Shown: positions 10,907-22,026, counted from the first letter of the stretch. The stretch is 64,000 nucleotides of DNA from Bradysia coprophila (GCF_014529535.1 NW_023503501.1:3106150-3170149), one strand, 5' to 3'. Made by a program: numbers and translations. Notes: generated from the sequence alone by a model not told the origin.

Positions 10907-12053
10907 TTATGCTCTATAACATTTCGGCTTGGCGAATACATCGGAACGCTGTACATTTACAATGTCTTCATAAACCAAAATTTGTCTTTGGTCATCTTGG
11001 GTAACGTTGGACGGAACCGTTTTCAATTTAGAGCCGATCAAACCACTCTTCTTGATTCTCACAACCCAGTCAGCGCGACCTTTGAATGCGGCGTTTATTC
11101 CGCCGTAATTGTTCTTCAAAATGTCGTCACGAAAGAAATCCGTCGGTTTCAATTTTGTCATATAGACCCCAGCACCAAATGCACCGGATGCGCCGCTCTT
11201 TTTTAGATAACCAGACGCTACAATTGCTTGGGCACCGACGAAGCTTGTGTAATGATACAAATATTCGTGTGCATCACCGCTGTTTCTGAAATTGGTCGTT
11301 CATAATCTCTGGGTTCGCTAGAATTCAATGCAATTTGCCTTACCTTTGATTCTTCGTGCATTGTGGTTTATCCATCACATCGGCGGGATTAACGGCTATG
11401 TGAACTGTGTATTCGTAGACTTTACCACTTTGCTTCGATACTCGCAGCTTAGCACCTTCCAATTTTGTTTTATCGATCTTGACACACCAGTCTGCGCATG
11501 CAGCAAACTGCAAGCGGTCGTAGCCTCTTCCATAAATTGTATTGAGAATTTCATCACGAAAGTACTGTTCCGGTTTCATTGTGGTAAGGAAGAGACTACG
11601 ATTACTTTCGTACGGAATTACTCTCAAATTCATGATCCGCTGAGCGTTGCTGGTGTTTGTATAGAAGAATAGTTCGGAAGAGCTTTGTGCAATTGAGCTA
11701 CTCGACCCAGAACTACTCGGACCATTAACACATCGCGGCTTATCTTTGACATTTTGAGCGTCCACCTGGATTTCACCTGAATACTGATACAGGGTGGGTG
11801 TTATTTTGAACATCTTAGACGAGTCCAGATCAGCTTCGGAGATGTACACAACGTTATCAGCTCCGTTTTTACGTTCGCTTGGAATTCCATTTCCATAAAT
11901 TGTACGCAAAATGGCATCACGTGTATGCTCCTCTGGATTTAGAGTAGACAATTGTACTCCACTCTGAGACCATAGACGCCCTTCGTTGCGTATAGCATTT
12001 GCTCCAGCAGTGCTCGTATAGTGATAGTAGAAATGTTCCCCCGAAGACCCCAT
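10907..12053 (-). CDS. Triple-domain HYD1-type ADP-ribosyltransferase-like protein
   Basis: Two exons (11344-12053 and 10907-11285) join through a 58-bp intron (GTAAGG...TTTCAG). The reading frame and family homology run across the junction (CTKNQR-NSGDAHEYLYHYT). The protein is 362 residues of three tandem Tox-ART-HYD1-like domains (about 9-108, 128-232 and 246-358). Each has the order HYT-like motif, (F)RDxIL..xYG, ADx-V, then DKPxC. Only domain 3 keeps both HYT (248-250) and GVYMT. Domain 1 has HYT but Gln34 in GVQLS. Domain 2 has Phe130 in place of His and Phe155 in SLFLT. Bacterial relatives are ADP-ribosylating toxin domains, and activity here is inference. A Ser-rich linker (residues 111-126) separates domains 1 and 2. 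The ATG follows a possible acceptor (ACACAG), so a 5'-UTR intron is possible. Confidence 0.85.
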
Positions 12054-12664
12054 CTGTGTGTTATATAAAATTCAATTAAATGTGTTAGGGGGTGGATTTC
12101 AACAGATTTATGTGCATATATGGACAGAATTGACGCGCTTGGTAACATTTATTTGAAAAATTTCCTTACCAAAAATGTGAATCTGCAGCAAAAGAAATTG
12201 CAATCAATTGATCGAATTAATTCGGGGAAAGCCCAGCTCTTTTCTCAACCGCACTTAGTGACAATGTGATCAATATGTCACACATTTACTTTGTTCTACC
12301 GGTTCTACCCTTATGTACCTGGAGACCAAGTGTCGGGGTTAATGCGTCTATACCCTTACGATTGTAACATTATTTATTTACATGTTGAATGCATTGGAAA
12401 CCGTCTCTTTGAGAAGTACTCAAAAATCGATCGTAGTTTACGTGTCGAAATCCGTCGAATTTTAGTCTTCAAGCGCAAAAAATGTTTTTTTTTCCTAACT
12501 AGTGTTAAAACGTCTCGACTTTGTAGCGTATTTCCATCGCTTTTTTAGCGAATAGGATTAGGATTTTTTAGCGAATTCGATTGAATCGAAACGAAGCTGA
12601 GGTCAATAATGGTTCAATTTTTCAACTTTCGCTCCTTGTCAAACAAATGACTTCAATTTATTAA

Positions 12665-12927
12665 ACGTAAAGCTTGTGCAGAATCAGCAAAAGGTGAACA
12701 TCTTCAGTTGGTCGACAAAGACATTACCTTTGTATCGAAAACAACTCAAAGGCAAGCTATACATTCAGTGCATACATACATACGCTAAGGTCATCTATAT
12801 AACACGTATGACTCTAGTAAACTCATTGTTTAGAATGTGTTTTTCGATTGCATATTATACAAGTAGAGTTTGTTTGTTGATCAACTGGTGAAGTTCAGCT
12901 GTTGCTGATTCTGCACAAGCTTTACGT
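12665..12927. mobile_element. TTAA-flanked MITE
   Basis: The terminal inverted repeats, about 55 bp, are ACGTAAAGCTTGTGCAGAAT and ATTCTGCACAAGCTTTACGT. They extend inward through TCAGTTGGTCGACAAA / TTTGTTGATCAACTG. TTAA flanks both sides (12661-12664 and 12928-12931). This is the piggyBac-type target site. The interior is noncoding. Confidence 0.8.
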
Positions 12928-13092
12928 TTAACAATTGTGTTGTAATTTTGAGAATATTTCAATGACGAAGTAGTATATAAACTCCCTCTCTTTAACAATT
13001 AATAGTCGATTCTATTGCGAATTGCCAACTGACAAGGGTTGCAACCATACTTGTAAGAACGACTTTTTTCTTTAAAAGGGATTTCCATTTAA

Positions 13093-13318
13093 GTGTCCAT
13101 TCCACTCAACAAAAAGTACTCCGTGAGAGAGCGAACTGTCAAACAAACAAAGAAAAAATTGAAAAAAGCATTACGGCGGTGACACTTTATCTTAATGCTT
13201 AGTTTCCTCTTGCCAAAAAAGTACTCCGTGCGAGAGACAAAATTGAATTTTTTCAATTTTTTCTTTGTTTATTTGACAGCTCGCTCTCTCACGGAGTACT
13301 TTTTGTTGGAGAGGACAC
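13093..13318. mobile_element. TTAA-flanked foldback MITE
   Basis: Long arms (GTGTCCATTCCACTC..AAAAAGTACTCCGTGAGAGAG) are mirrored by CTCTCTCACGGAGTACTTTTT...GGACAC. TTAA flanks at 13089-13092 and 13319-13322. A second AAAAAGTACTCCGTGCGAGAG occurs in direct orientation near 13217, which suggests an internal rearrangement. It is noncoding. Confidence 0.75.
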
Positions 13319-13539
13319 TTAATTTTTTGAGTGAAATACCTCGCTTGTGAATGGGACATAATAATGAAAATGAAATCTTGTATGTCTACCGGCCTCGGTC
13401 TCGTCTCGGATCAGTAAACTTACACTCTATTTGGTCTGCTGTTGGGTACGGTACATGTATACATACAAACTCGTATTACGAGTCTCGTAATCAAGGTTAC
13501 AGCATGTGAAACATGAAACAGTAGTAAGGTTCGGAACAG

Positions 13540-13945
13540 ATCAGGTGGACCTCAAGGCTGTTGTCTCAAGCTCAGATTATTTGAATCTTAATAAACTGAT
13601 CCTGAATTGTAAACTTTTACCTGACCAGAATTTATCTGACATCTGAAAATCAGTAAAAATACAGGTAAATCAGGCCAGATTTCTAGTATATCTGGGATTT
13701 TTTTTCAGGATCTTTTTTGATTTCCAGATTTCAGGTAAATTGAGGTCAGGTCATATCAGATTCAAAAATTCTCAGGTCGACCTGAAATCAGGATCTATTT
13801 TCAGTGATTTAAATTCGCAAAAATTCCTTCATTTCTCTATAATTTTTTGACCTTCATCCTTTTAAGCTGAACGTGATATTTAACACAAACCAGAAATTGG
13901 GAATTTCGGGGAATTGCAGGTTCAGATCAATAGATACCTGACCTG
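13540..13945. promoter_or_regulatory. Cluster of CAGGT(A) motifs
   Basis: Four CAGGTA/TACCTG hexamers (13618, 13662, 13732 and 13935) sit with many other CAGGT, ACCTG and CAGA words. In Drosophila, CAGGTA is the core of the Zelda (vfl) pioneer-factor site. It could be an enhancer of the divergent ART-domain genes or simply a degenerate simple repeat. The sequence alone cannot decide. Confidence 0.3.
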
Positions 13946-14253
13946 CTCCAAGTCTTATGAACAGTATGATGTTCGATCACAACGTTAATGTTGAGCTAAA
14001 TTGTAACTAAAAAAGAGAAAATCAACTCGGCTGGCTTCTGATAGTTGGCTACGAGATATTGTTCGCTAATTATATGACGACAACAGATTTGGTTAAGTAC
14101 ATTTCGATTGTGAATCTAGTTGATTATGGTCCATCCACGATTCCGCTAAACATAACCTTCGAATTGTTATTGAGAAAATTTCTCTCGTTTTGAGATTGTG
14201 AGATTTTAAAAATAAATCTTACGCTGGAGGCTTCAATTCAACAGATTGAAAAA

Positions 14254-16462
14254 ATGGATAATTTATTAAATTTCTGGGGTGGCAGCGAAGCAAAAGAAAG
14301 GAAAGACGGTAAGTTTTTCCATTCAGGTCATTGAGTCCAATGTTTTGGCTTTGCCACGGAGATGCAAAGTTTTGTCATAAGTCTTAACATTAGCATTGGA
14401 TTGTGAACACCGTGAAAACCCCGACAAATCAATAACTTTGAAGTAAATATTTCGTTCAAGGTCCTATCTATTACCATTACACAAATCGAAACGCGGCCGA
14501 CTGTATATCTCGTGATGGAAAAATTAAGAATTTCGGCAATGGAATTCTATTAACTACTATGGATCCAGAATTATACTACCGTAACGAAATTCTATTCAAC
14601 AATTACGGCGACAATATTCCATCTCGTATTGAAAATCGAGCCGACTATTGTGTGCGCGTACTGCGCAGTTATCTCATCGAAAAGAAACTGATTAAGGTGC
14701 CGATGCCTTCGGAACGGTTGATCTATTTATATAACGAGGATATACGCGTAAGAGAGCTAGATGTGTTCGATAAACCGGCGTGTAAAAGAGATTCTAAAAA
14801 GACTCAATCTCGTAAGACTTCCTTTGTATTGTGGGATCGGAGTGCTAAGGCCTTAGAGTCTCTTTGTTAACATTCGTCTTTCTTCACTGATCTAGATGTT
14901 CCACAATCCAGCTCGAGCTCATTATCGTCTCTGTTATGCGTTGCCAAAGAAGATGAACCTGATGTGTCGCTGAAGAGGTCTGTGCTACATGTTCAACAAT
15001 CAGCCTCGAGCGATGTTCAACAATCAGCCTCGAGCTTGCGTTCGCCATGCGTGGCCAAATATGAATCTAATATGGCATTTAAGGTACATTGTTGGACCAT
15101 TCACTGATAAATTGTGTAACAAAACGCACGCTCAACAGAAACCAAAGTGCAGCAAAATGAACGAGATCAAAATGCAACTCCGACGTGACATCAAATTTAA
15201 TCAACCGGGTTATCAAGATGAACATGTAACAGTTTGTGCTTTCGAATGGATGAAAGATGGACTAAAGCGTATACGAAAGTTCCTCGGTGATGAAGATCTG
15301 GAAGTGAATGTTGCTGATTCGGCTAAGTATTGCATTATGGAAGGAAGTCTGTCACTGAAAGACTTACAGATTATCGCCAGAAATGAGTCGTCGAATACGA
15401 CTGGCAGAATAGATTTTGGAAGTTACAAGGGAATCAGCAGAGAATTGATTTATTCGTTAAAAGACTTGAATCGGCAAACTGTGATTGTAGGTGGATGATG
15501 GCGGTCATGTTATTCCCATTGTTTTGATTCTCGCTATTCTTCTAGATCGGCAAAGATCGAACAACTGGCTATGGTGGGTATCCTAGCACCAACAAAAGAA
15601 CACCACAAAGTGAACCGGTGTACGTTTGTGATCTCAGTGGTCTTCAGTTCCAACAATCATACAACTCCGGACGACTTGTTCTTGTGGGTACGTGCTTCAA
15701 TATTGTTTTTTTTCCCAAAATAAAGATAAAGCCAAAGATTGGGTGTCGCAGGTGAAGATCTACCGAAAGGATTGCTCGACGACTTTATATATGAACATGT
15801 TGTCAATGAGAACAAACCAACCATGGACGATGTACGAAGCAATCAAACTGGTCGTTTTATAGAGGAATCGGGAGTATTCTTCGACACTAAGGCCTACGTC
15901 AAATTTGTTGCTAATGACGTGGTTCTAGCCGGATTTGCCTTAAATCGTTGCGCAACCGAATCAATAAATTTCAAGTTTCTGAAGTATGGAACTGGATACT
16001 TTGCAGGACCGTTCCGATACCTACTTGATCGATTCATAGGTAGGTTGAGCGACAAAATTATGCGACGACTCGATTGATCAGCCCTAGATTGTTACAGGAC
16101 TTGGAGTAGCAGTAGGCCTGGAATATCTACTAAGAGTTCTACCGGAAAACCATCGGATAAAGGCTGTAGAGTTGCCGTTCTACGATACATTGCCCGCCAT
16201 TGGGAGCGTTTGTCGCAAGTATAATGTGGAGCTAAGGTACAGCATGGACGATGCTCTGAAATGTACCCGGCGTGGACTGACGACTGCGACCACAAACAGT
16301 GCAGATCCTCATGCTATGACAGGCAACCGAATGGGTTTCGGCAGTGTTGACGGTGCGATTGCAGAGAATCTGCAGGGGAAAGCTATCAAATTTTCGCCAG
16401 TAATCAATGAATCGATGACGGAATGTTTTGTCACAACTCACGAGCCAAATCATTTGAATTAA
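14254..16462 (+). CDS. HYD1 ART-like domain fused to a large unrecognised C-terminal region
   Basis: Seven exons join in frame with GT-AG borders: 14254-14308, 14461-14811, 14896-15083, 15139-15486, 15546-15687, 15752-16039 and 16098-16462 (1737 nt, 578 residues). Residues about 19-125 are a HYD1 domain: YYHYTNRN, LYYRNEILFNNYG, RADYCVRV, VFDKPAC. The second-motif Tyr is replaced (GILLTT). Exon 3 is a Ser/Gln linker containing a perfect 24-bp in-frame duplication (DVQQSASS). Residues about 199-578 form a conserved-looking globular part (FEWMKDGLKRIRKF, GYGGYPSTN, LKYGTGYFAGPFRYLLDRF, LGVAVGLEYLLRVLP). I do not recognise this part. Skipping the splice at 14811 would instead end the protein at 14870 after the HYD1 domain alone. 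No signal peptide or membrane segment is evident. Confidence 0.8.
14988..15036 (+). repeat. 24-bp in-frame tandem duplication in the fusion gene
   Basis: ATGTTCAACAATCAGCCTCG plus AGC occurs twice with period 24, encoding the repeated QQSASS linker. It is a recent slippage event inside the Ser/Gln-rich exon. Confidence 0.85.
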
Positions 16463-16801
16463 AGAAAATATATCGCTTCCATCACTAACCATAATTTGCA
16501 CAGTCTACCCTGCATTGCCGAATTTTCTTTCCTAATTTTATTCTGATCCATCAGACTAATCGATGTCAAGCCAAATTGATCACTATGGATTCCAGCCTGT
16601 AGCCCGAAAAATGGTTTAATTTTGTCCTTAAAAGTAAATTCTACCCGTTTCGTTAACGGCTTCAATATTATTTATTTAACAAAGTTATTGGAGGTCATAC
16701 GCAGGACATCATTCTTATCCTTCGATAATCGATAACGAAGACAAAGCCTGTTTACTCATTTAAACGACTATAAATTGACATCCTCATTAGCCAGCTCAGC
16801 T
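16463..16801. other. Shared 3' region of two convergent ART-domain genes
   Basis: These 339 bases separate the stop codons of the fusion gene (+) and the acidic-tail gene (-). No further coding signal is visible. Confidence 0.6.
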
Positions 16802-17692
16802 TCAGTAAGAATCATCATCACTTTCATTATAACAATAACTCGCATCATCGTCGTATCCATAACTGTTGTCATACTCGCAGTCATCCTCGTACTCGTCTAC
16901 ATTACAGTCTTCTTCGCTACCCCCACAGTCTTCTTCGCTACCATCACAGTAGTCTTCACTACCATCACAGTCGTCTTCGCTACCATCACTTACAGATTGC
17001 TCAGCTACTTCCGAATAACATTGGCTTTCGTCCACTCCACTTGGATCTTCATAACTGTCTTCCTCTCCACTTGCATTTTCATAACTTTCTTCTTCTGCAC
17101 TTGTGCCTTCACATCCATTCGAGTCATACTCGGAATATCCATTTCGTTCCTCTGCACTTGCGTTAGAAAAAGTGTCATCATCGGTTTGATGCTCATCGAT
17201 CTCCTCAATTTCTTCATCTTCACCGCTGTACGCGATTTCATCGGAATCACTGAGTACGTCATCCGTATCAAACTCAACGCTTCCATCATCTGTACTGTCG
17301 GAGTCGTGATCCCCATCGCTGCTGAAAGTATCTGCTTCACAATCAGTGAAAGCCTTAAAACATCTTGGCTTGTCGTAAATTTGGCTCGCAGTAACCGGAA
17401 TAGAAGTTGGGTACACAAAAATCCGTCGATCACCAGGAACATGAACTCTGCTCAACAGTTGCTTGTTAATGTTTTTTTCAAACACAGCGACTACCCAATC
17501 GGCGCGATTACGAAAATTTGATCGTATTACACCATAATTGTTTCGCAGAATCTCATCGCGAAAGAAATCATTGGGATCGAGATCAGTAAGATACACCCCA
17601 GGGCCGAACGATCCAGATTCTCCACTCGGTTGAATATTACCTGACTGACTGATTGCTTTGGCGCCGCTTCCATTTGTGTAATGATAATACAT
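16802..17692 (-). CDS. HYD1-type ART-like protein with long acidic, Cys-repeat tail
   Basis: One uninterrupted 296-codon frame. The ATG at 17692 has a good context (CCAAAATG) and lies just before the domain. Residues 1-115 are a HYD1 domain with both canonical positions kept: H4-Y5-T6 and GVYLT (Tyr34). FFRDEILRNNYG, RADWVVAVF and YDKPRC follow. Of the five HYD1 copies here, this and the third domain of the triple protein look most complete. Residues about 116-296 are an extreme Asp/Glu/Ser/Tyr tail with several tandem heptads of type DGSEDDC / DGSEEDC / GGSEEDC and SGEEDSYE-like units. The tail could bind metal or basic partners, or be secreted, but no signal peptide precedes the domain. Bacterial homologues are toxin domains. 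Activity here is unproven. Confidence 0.85.
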   Translation of the reverse strand: MYYHYTNGSGAKAISQSGNIQPSGESGSFGPGVYLTDLDPNDFFRDEILRNNYGVIRSNFRNRADWVVAVFEKNINKQLLSRVHVPGDRRIFVYPTSIPVTASQIYDKPRCFKAFTDCEADTFSSDGDHDSDSTDDGSVEFDTDDVLSDSDEIAYSGEDEEIEEIDEHQTDDDTFSNASAEERNGYSEYDSNGCEGTSAEEESYENASGEEDSYEDPSGVDESQCYSEVAEQSVSDGSEDDCDGSEDYCDGSEEDCGGSEEDCNVDEYEDDCEYDNSYGYDDDASYCYNESDDDSY

Positions 17693-17954
17693 TTTGGTTT
17701 AATGAATTAAATTGATCGAATATCTGAAGAATGTAAATTAAATTTTGAGTTACGCAATTGTGACGAGTTTCTCTTCTGCACATAGTTGTCCACCTACCTT
17801 CGTAAGCTTTTTATATTTTTAGAAACTCATAACTGATCGATTTGTGAAGAAATAGTTATTGACAGATTACACACAAAAGCGTACAGAGTATGGTGTCACA
17901 ATAGCAAACCTCAGTTGACCTGTAGAGAGGCACCACCATTTTCTTTTCTTTAGT

Positions 17955-18207
17955 CAACGCACTTCTAGCATAAGTGGTACTCTTACACTGTGAAAAAAAT
18001 TGAAGCACATTTTCATACAAAATAGTACTCACTCTATTTGGTTGCTGTCAGCTGTCAGCTGTCATAAGAACTCTAAATAGGGTACTGAAACTTGACAGTG
18101 CTCCATATAAAATTTTACACTGTAAAAAGAGTGGGGATAAAATTTCATACAAAATAGTACTCTATTTGGCAGCTGTCATTAATAGCACTTTTGCTTGAAG
18201 TGCGTTG
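17955..18207. mobile_element. GCACTTC-family inverted-repeat element, compound copy
   Basis: The ends are CAACGCACTTCTAGCA and TGCTTGAAGTGCGTTG. Two internal blocks repeat the family's ATAGTACTC...TCTATTTGG and TACTGAAACTTGACAGTG, as if one copy inserted in or fused with another. No clear target duplication is seen. The better-preserved relative is at 58875-59024. Confidence 0.6.
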
Positions 18208-19184
18208 TTGAAGTGCGTTTCTTCAATACCTCTTGTGAAGTGCAAATCACCTCTTCAGTGATCATTTATTGACTGTAAATGGTCAGTACACATCTCTGCT
18301 TTACAATAAGTCCATATTCGGCGCAACCAATTGAGTTTCTGTTCATTTTATAAAGTAATAAACATTTACTACCTACTACGAAGTGGGAGGAAAGCAGCAT
18401 TTTCAGCCAGTTATCGCACGGTACAGTACAATTTTGTGCTAAACATCCCGTTTCAAGACTAAAAACAAGTTGAAAACACTGAAAAATATGGGTCTACTTC
18501 GACCAACTTTTTGGTTTGCAACACAAAATATCTGGGGTGTGTTATATGTGGAATGAAAGGGGGTAAGTCCAGCTACAACAACTGTTAGAATATGCACTTG
18601 ATATAATTATATCTAGTGATATAGTCAAGTAGTCTAAATGAATCGTAAGGACGTAGTGGCCTTAGTTAAGTGAAAAATGTTTTTAGTCACTTCTCAATAA
18701 ACAGCTGAAAGGTACGAACGTGTGATATTGGAGGTCCGGATAAAAGTTCTATCTGAAATATCCTGGAGCCATTCCACAACTTCCAACAACAACACCCTAT
18801 AGTCATTTCCGCAGTTAGGCGCTGTTGCAAGCCAGCAGGACTGTCCAATAATTCACCATATTTTTAGTTATAAATCCAGAACGGGTGGCATCTAAACAAA
18901 TTTGATAATAAATCGGTGAACCAAACGGAAGCTTTGATTGGATGCTACAGCAAATATAGTTTTCCTGGATTTACATTAAAAATTTCGTTTCTGATGATTT
19001 ATAAACATGGTCAAGATTCGCTCCATCAGTTGAAGAAACTTGATCATCTGAATCTTTGTCTTTGGTACCTGGCTGTACGTTACATTTTTAACGTTGCGGT
19101 TCTTGCAACGGATCATCAAAGTACCAAATGAGTCAGTGTAATGTGTTGTACTGTGCTCGTGGACATGTAATTTGAAATGAAAAA

Positions 19185-19270
19185 TTGGTGCACGGGTGGA
19201 AGACGAACCCACAATCTTTAAAAAAAAAAGTCGAACTGTCCTGCCAAGCATTAATTCACGACGTAAGTGC
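19185..19270 (-). repeat. Possible tRNA-derived SINE head
   Basis: On the minus strand, AATGCTTGGCAGGACAG resembles a pol III A box. It is followed about 30 bases later by GTGGGTTCGTCTTCCAC, a B-box-like T-arm, and CCGTGCACCA. The intervening T-run makes a functional tRNA unlikely. No second copy is visible in this window. Confidence 0.35.
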
Positions 19271-22026
19271 GGTCGAAATTCAAAATGCAAAGTGCGGAGG
19301 TCTTTCTAACGTAGCGTCATTTTCATATAATGAAGCGTTGAAATGTATTTTTCGGTTCACTTTTTCATCGAATCGTTCACTTAAATTTCAAATTTTAGGC
19401 ACACTTACGGCGTGAATTGTTTCAACGACTTTTGCATGAAGTATTTGGATTCAAAGAGGTTATGGGTTTGCCTGCTGCCAGAAAGAAATTTTTGGTGCCC
19501 ATCAAAAATAGCAAGTAATAGGCCTCAGGATTTCATTTAATTCATTTTAAGTGTAATAAAGCCATATAACAGAAAAAGAACGGGTGGCGGCCCCTACTAA
19601 TGACTATACTCTTTGTAAAGGCCTGCCAGAGGTCTATATTCCTACAACATTTCAACTTTTAAAAAGCATGTCTCAAGCTATCACAAAAAAAAATGTTTTC
19701 ATGACCCTTTGACATGCTAAAAAATTTTCATGTGCTTACTCCAAAAATAGAAAACTAATCAGAAAAGTAAAAGTTACATTTCTTAGATTTGAAATTGAAA
19801 GACGATTCAAACGAGCTATAGCTTTCCCGGATCACCAAGCCATTGCTTTCAAAGTTGATTCACGTTTTGGCGATTAAATTCAACGGAAGTAGGTAGTGTG
19901 CAAAAATATCAAATTAAAAAAAAAAAAAATCCAGCAAATGTGCAGAAAATTGGAATGGGAGAAGTTCAAAAAAATGTGAATTTTCGAAAAGAAAAACCAA
20001 GAAAATTTGCAGAAATTAGAATTTAATAAACAGTTTAAAGAAAATGTACTTCGTCGAAAATTTTTTAAAATCGGTTCACTCGAGTTATGGTACATACTTT
20101 CAAGGGTTGCATAGTTTCTGTATTTTTTTTGTCAACTTATAATACAGATAACTGCAGACGTATTTTCTGACGTAAGACCGTGACTTTCAGTCAAAGGAAT
20201 TTAAAGAGTGATAGTTGGTAATTTGCAGCAACAAGTGCCTAACAAGATAAAAAAGAAAAATGCAAAAAATTAATTTTTTATTTTGAATTCAATTTATTGG
20301 ATAGGATCTCATTAAAAACTCCTGTAATTTGTATTAATTTCTTCTTTTTATATCAACATCAACACAAAAAAAAATTGCCTAACATATTCTATGCAATCGT
20401 TTTCTAATTCTTGCTTCTTAAAAATTGAATCAAAAACGTTTTTTTTTAATTTTTCTCTTAGTCTAATTTTTATTATAAATTTTTAATTTATACATAGAAA
20501 CAAATACACATAAAAAAACAAACAAACAACAGCAGCAACATAAAAATAATCAATAGAGCATCAACTTATTTAAAATGTTTTTAATAAAATTACAATTATT
20601 GAACTTAATTTGTTTTTTTTTGTTGTTGTTGTTTTCGTTTAATCTCACTGGAACAAAAAATTGTTTTTTTTTTCGTTTAGATCTAAAAAAATGCTTCTAG
20701 AAAATAAGTTGAATGAAGGAGGAAGAGGATGCGGTTCTCTTTTTAAATTCATGGTTCCATTTAAATAAAATAATTAATCCGTAGCGGGCTCTAAAGTATT
20801 TTCATATTTTTATTTTTTGTGTGTTAATTGCACTTAAAGTGTTTATATATAATATATATTGAAATCTCTTAAACCACTAAAAATTTGTTTGTTTTGTTTT
20901 TTTTTAGTTAAAATTAAACATATAATCCACATGTTGTTTATTCTCTAGTAAAGTAAAATATTTTTACAATTAATTTATTGCTTGTTTGTTAGTTTTTAAG
21001 TTTTTCACATTCAAAGTAGATATTATGTCCTAAATTTCCGGCGTCTGAATGGTCTATACGATTTGTTGCGTCTTCTTGTTGCATTTTTTTTTTTTTTAAT
21101 AATTAATGGTACCGAAGAAGGTTTTAAACTTAAATTCTATTTCGTCAACGTGACCTATATTATATTCGCTTTGTGCAATTTTATTGATAAATCAGCTTTT
21201 CATATCATACAATTATACAAACTTTCAGGCTTTCATTTATACAAAACCATTGTCGGCAAAAAAAAAATTAAAAAATAATAATTAAAATCAAAAATTTACA
21301 TTTAATAATTAATAGAACGGCTGAATATTAAAAGAAACAAAAAAAAAAACTAAATAAAAATAAAAACTAAATAAAATTTTTCCGAAACGCTTTTAAAAAG
21401 GTTTGCTTTTGCTCAAAAAAAAAATCTTTTGCTTTAAATTTTGTTTTATTTCCGTTTTTAATTAGAAGAACTTAAAAAAATAATAAAATAAAATAATTTT
21501 ATAAAATTAAAATGTATCACAACGTAAAAATTAAAAAGAACGAAAACGATTTTTCTTTTTTTCTTTTTGTAAAGAACGGTAGGGGGATATAAGTATTTTG
21601 TGTCTAAAAAGGACAGAAAACGTTTTCATGTAACTTTTACCTCTCAAATTTGCATGATTCGCGTTCGGTGTTACATACGCAATTAATTTATTGATTTTCT
21701 AAGATTCGGCGATGATCTGTAAAAAGTTTAATGTAGAATTTGGGTCAAAGTTGCAGTCAGACAGAATGAGAAAAAAACACCGTGCAGAAGAAACAATTAA
21801 AAATTAAACGATATCGAGAGCAACATCAATAAAAGTCTCTGATTTTTTAAGCCAATTCGACTGTTAGTTTGAAAGTTATAATCGAAAAACCAATTGTTAA
21901 CGATAAACCACTGATGAAGCAACATAAAAAGGGTTTTCAAATTCCGAAATCAGTTTCTCTGAAATGTTTCAAAACATTGCCCGAGTCGAAATAAGTGGAA
22001 AATTGTTCTTTCGAATGACATTTAGA

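Larger units (their letters stand above)
12054..14253. other. Intergenic region between two divergent ART-domain genes
   Basis: No gene is seen. It holds two TTAA-flanked inverted-repeat elements (listed separately) and a CAGGT-rich stretch at 13540-13945. Upstream regulatory sequence of both flanking ART-domain genes should lie here. Confidence 0.55.

Noticed and set aside
12291-12548. 85-codon plus-strand frame near 12.3 kb
   Set aside because: No homology, no splice context and simple AT-rich composition.
16775-17521. Long plus-strand frame rich in Ile, Val, Phe and Thr (looks like a membrane protein)
   Set aside because: It is the antisense shadow of the acidic tail of the minus-strand ART gene. 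The reverse strand of Asp/Glu/Ser codons reads as hydrophobic residues.
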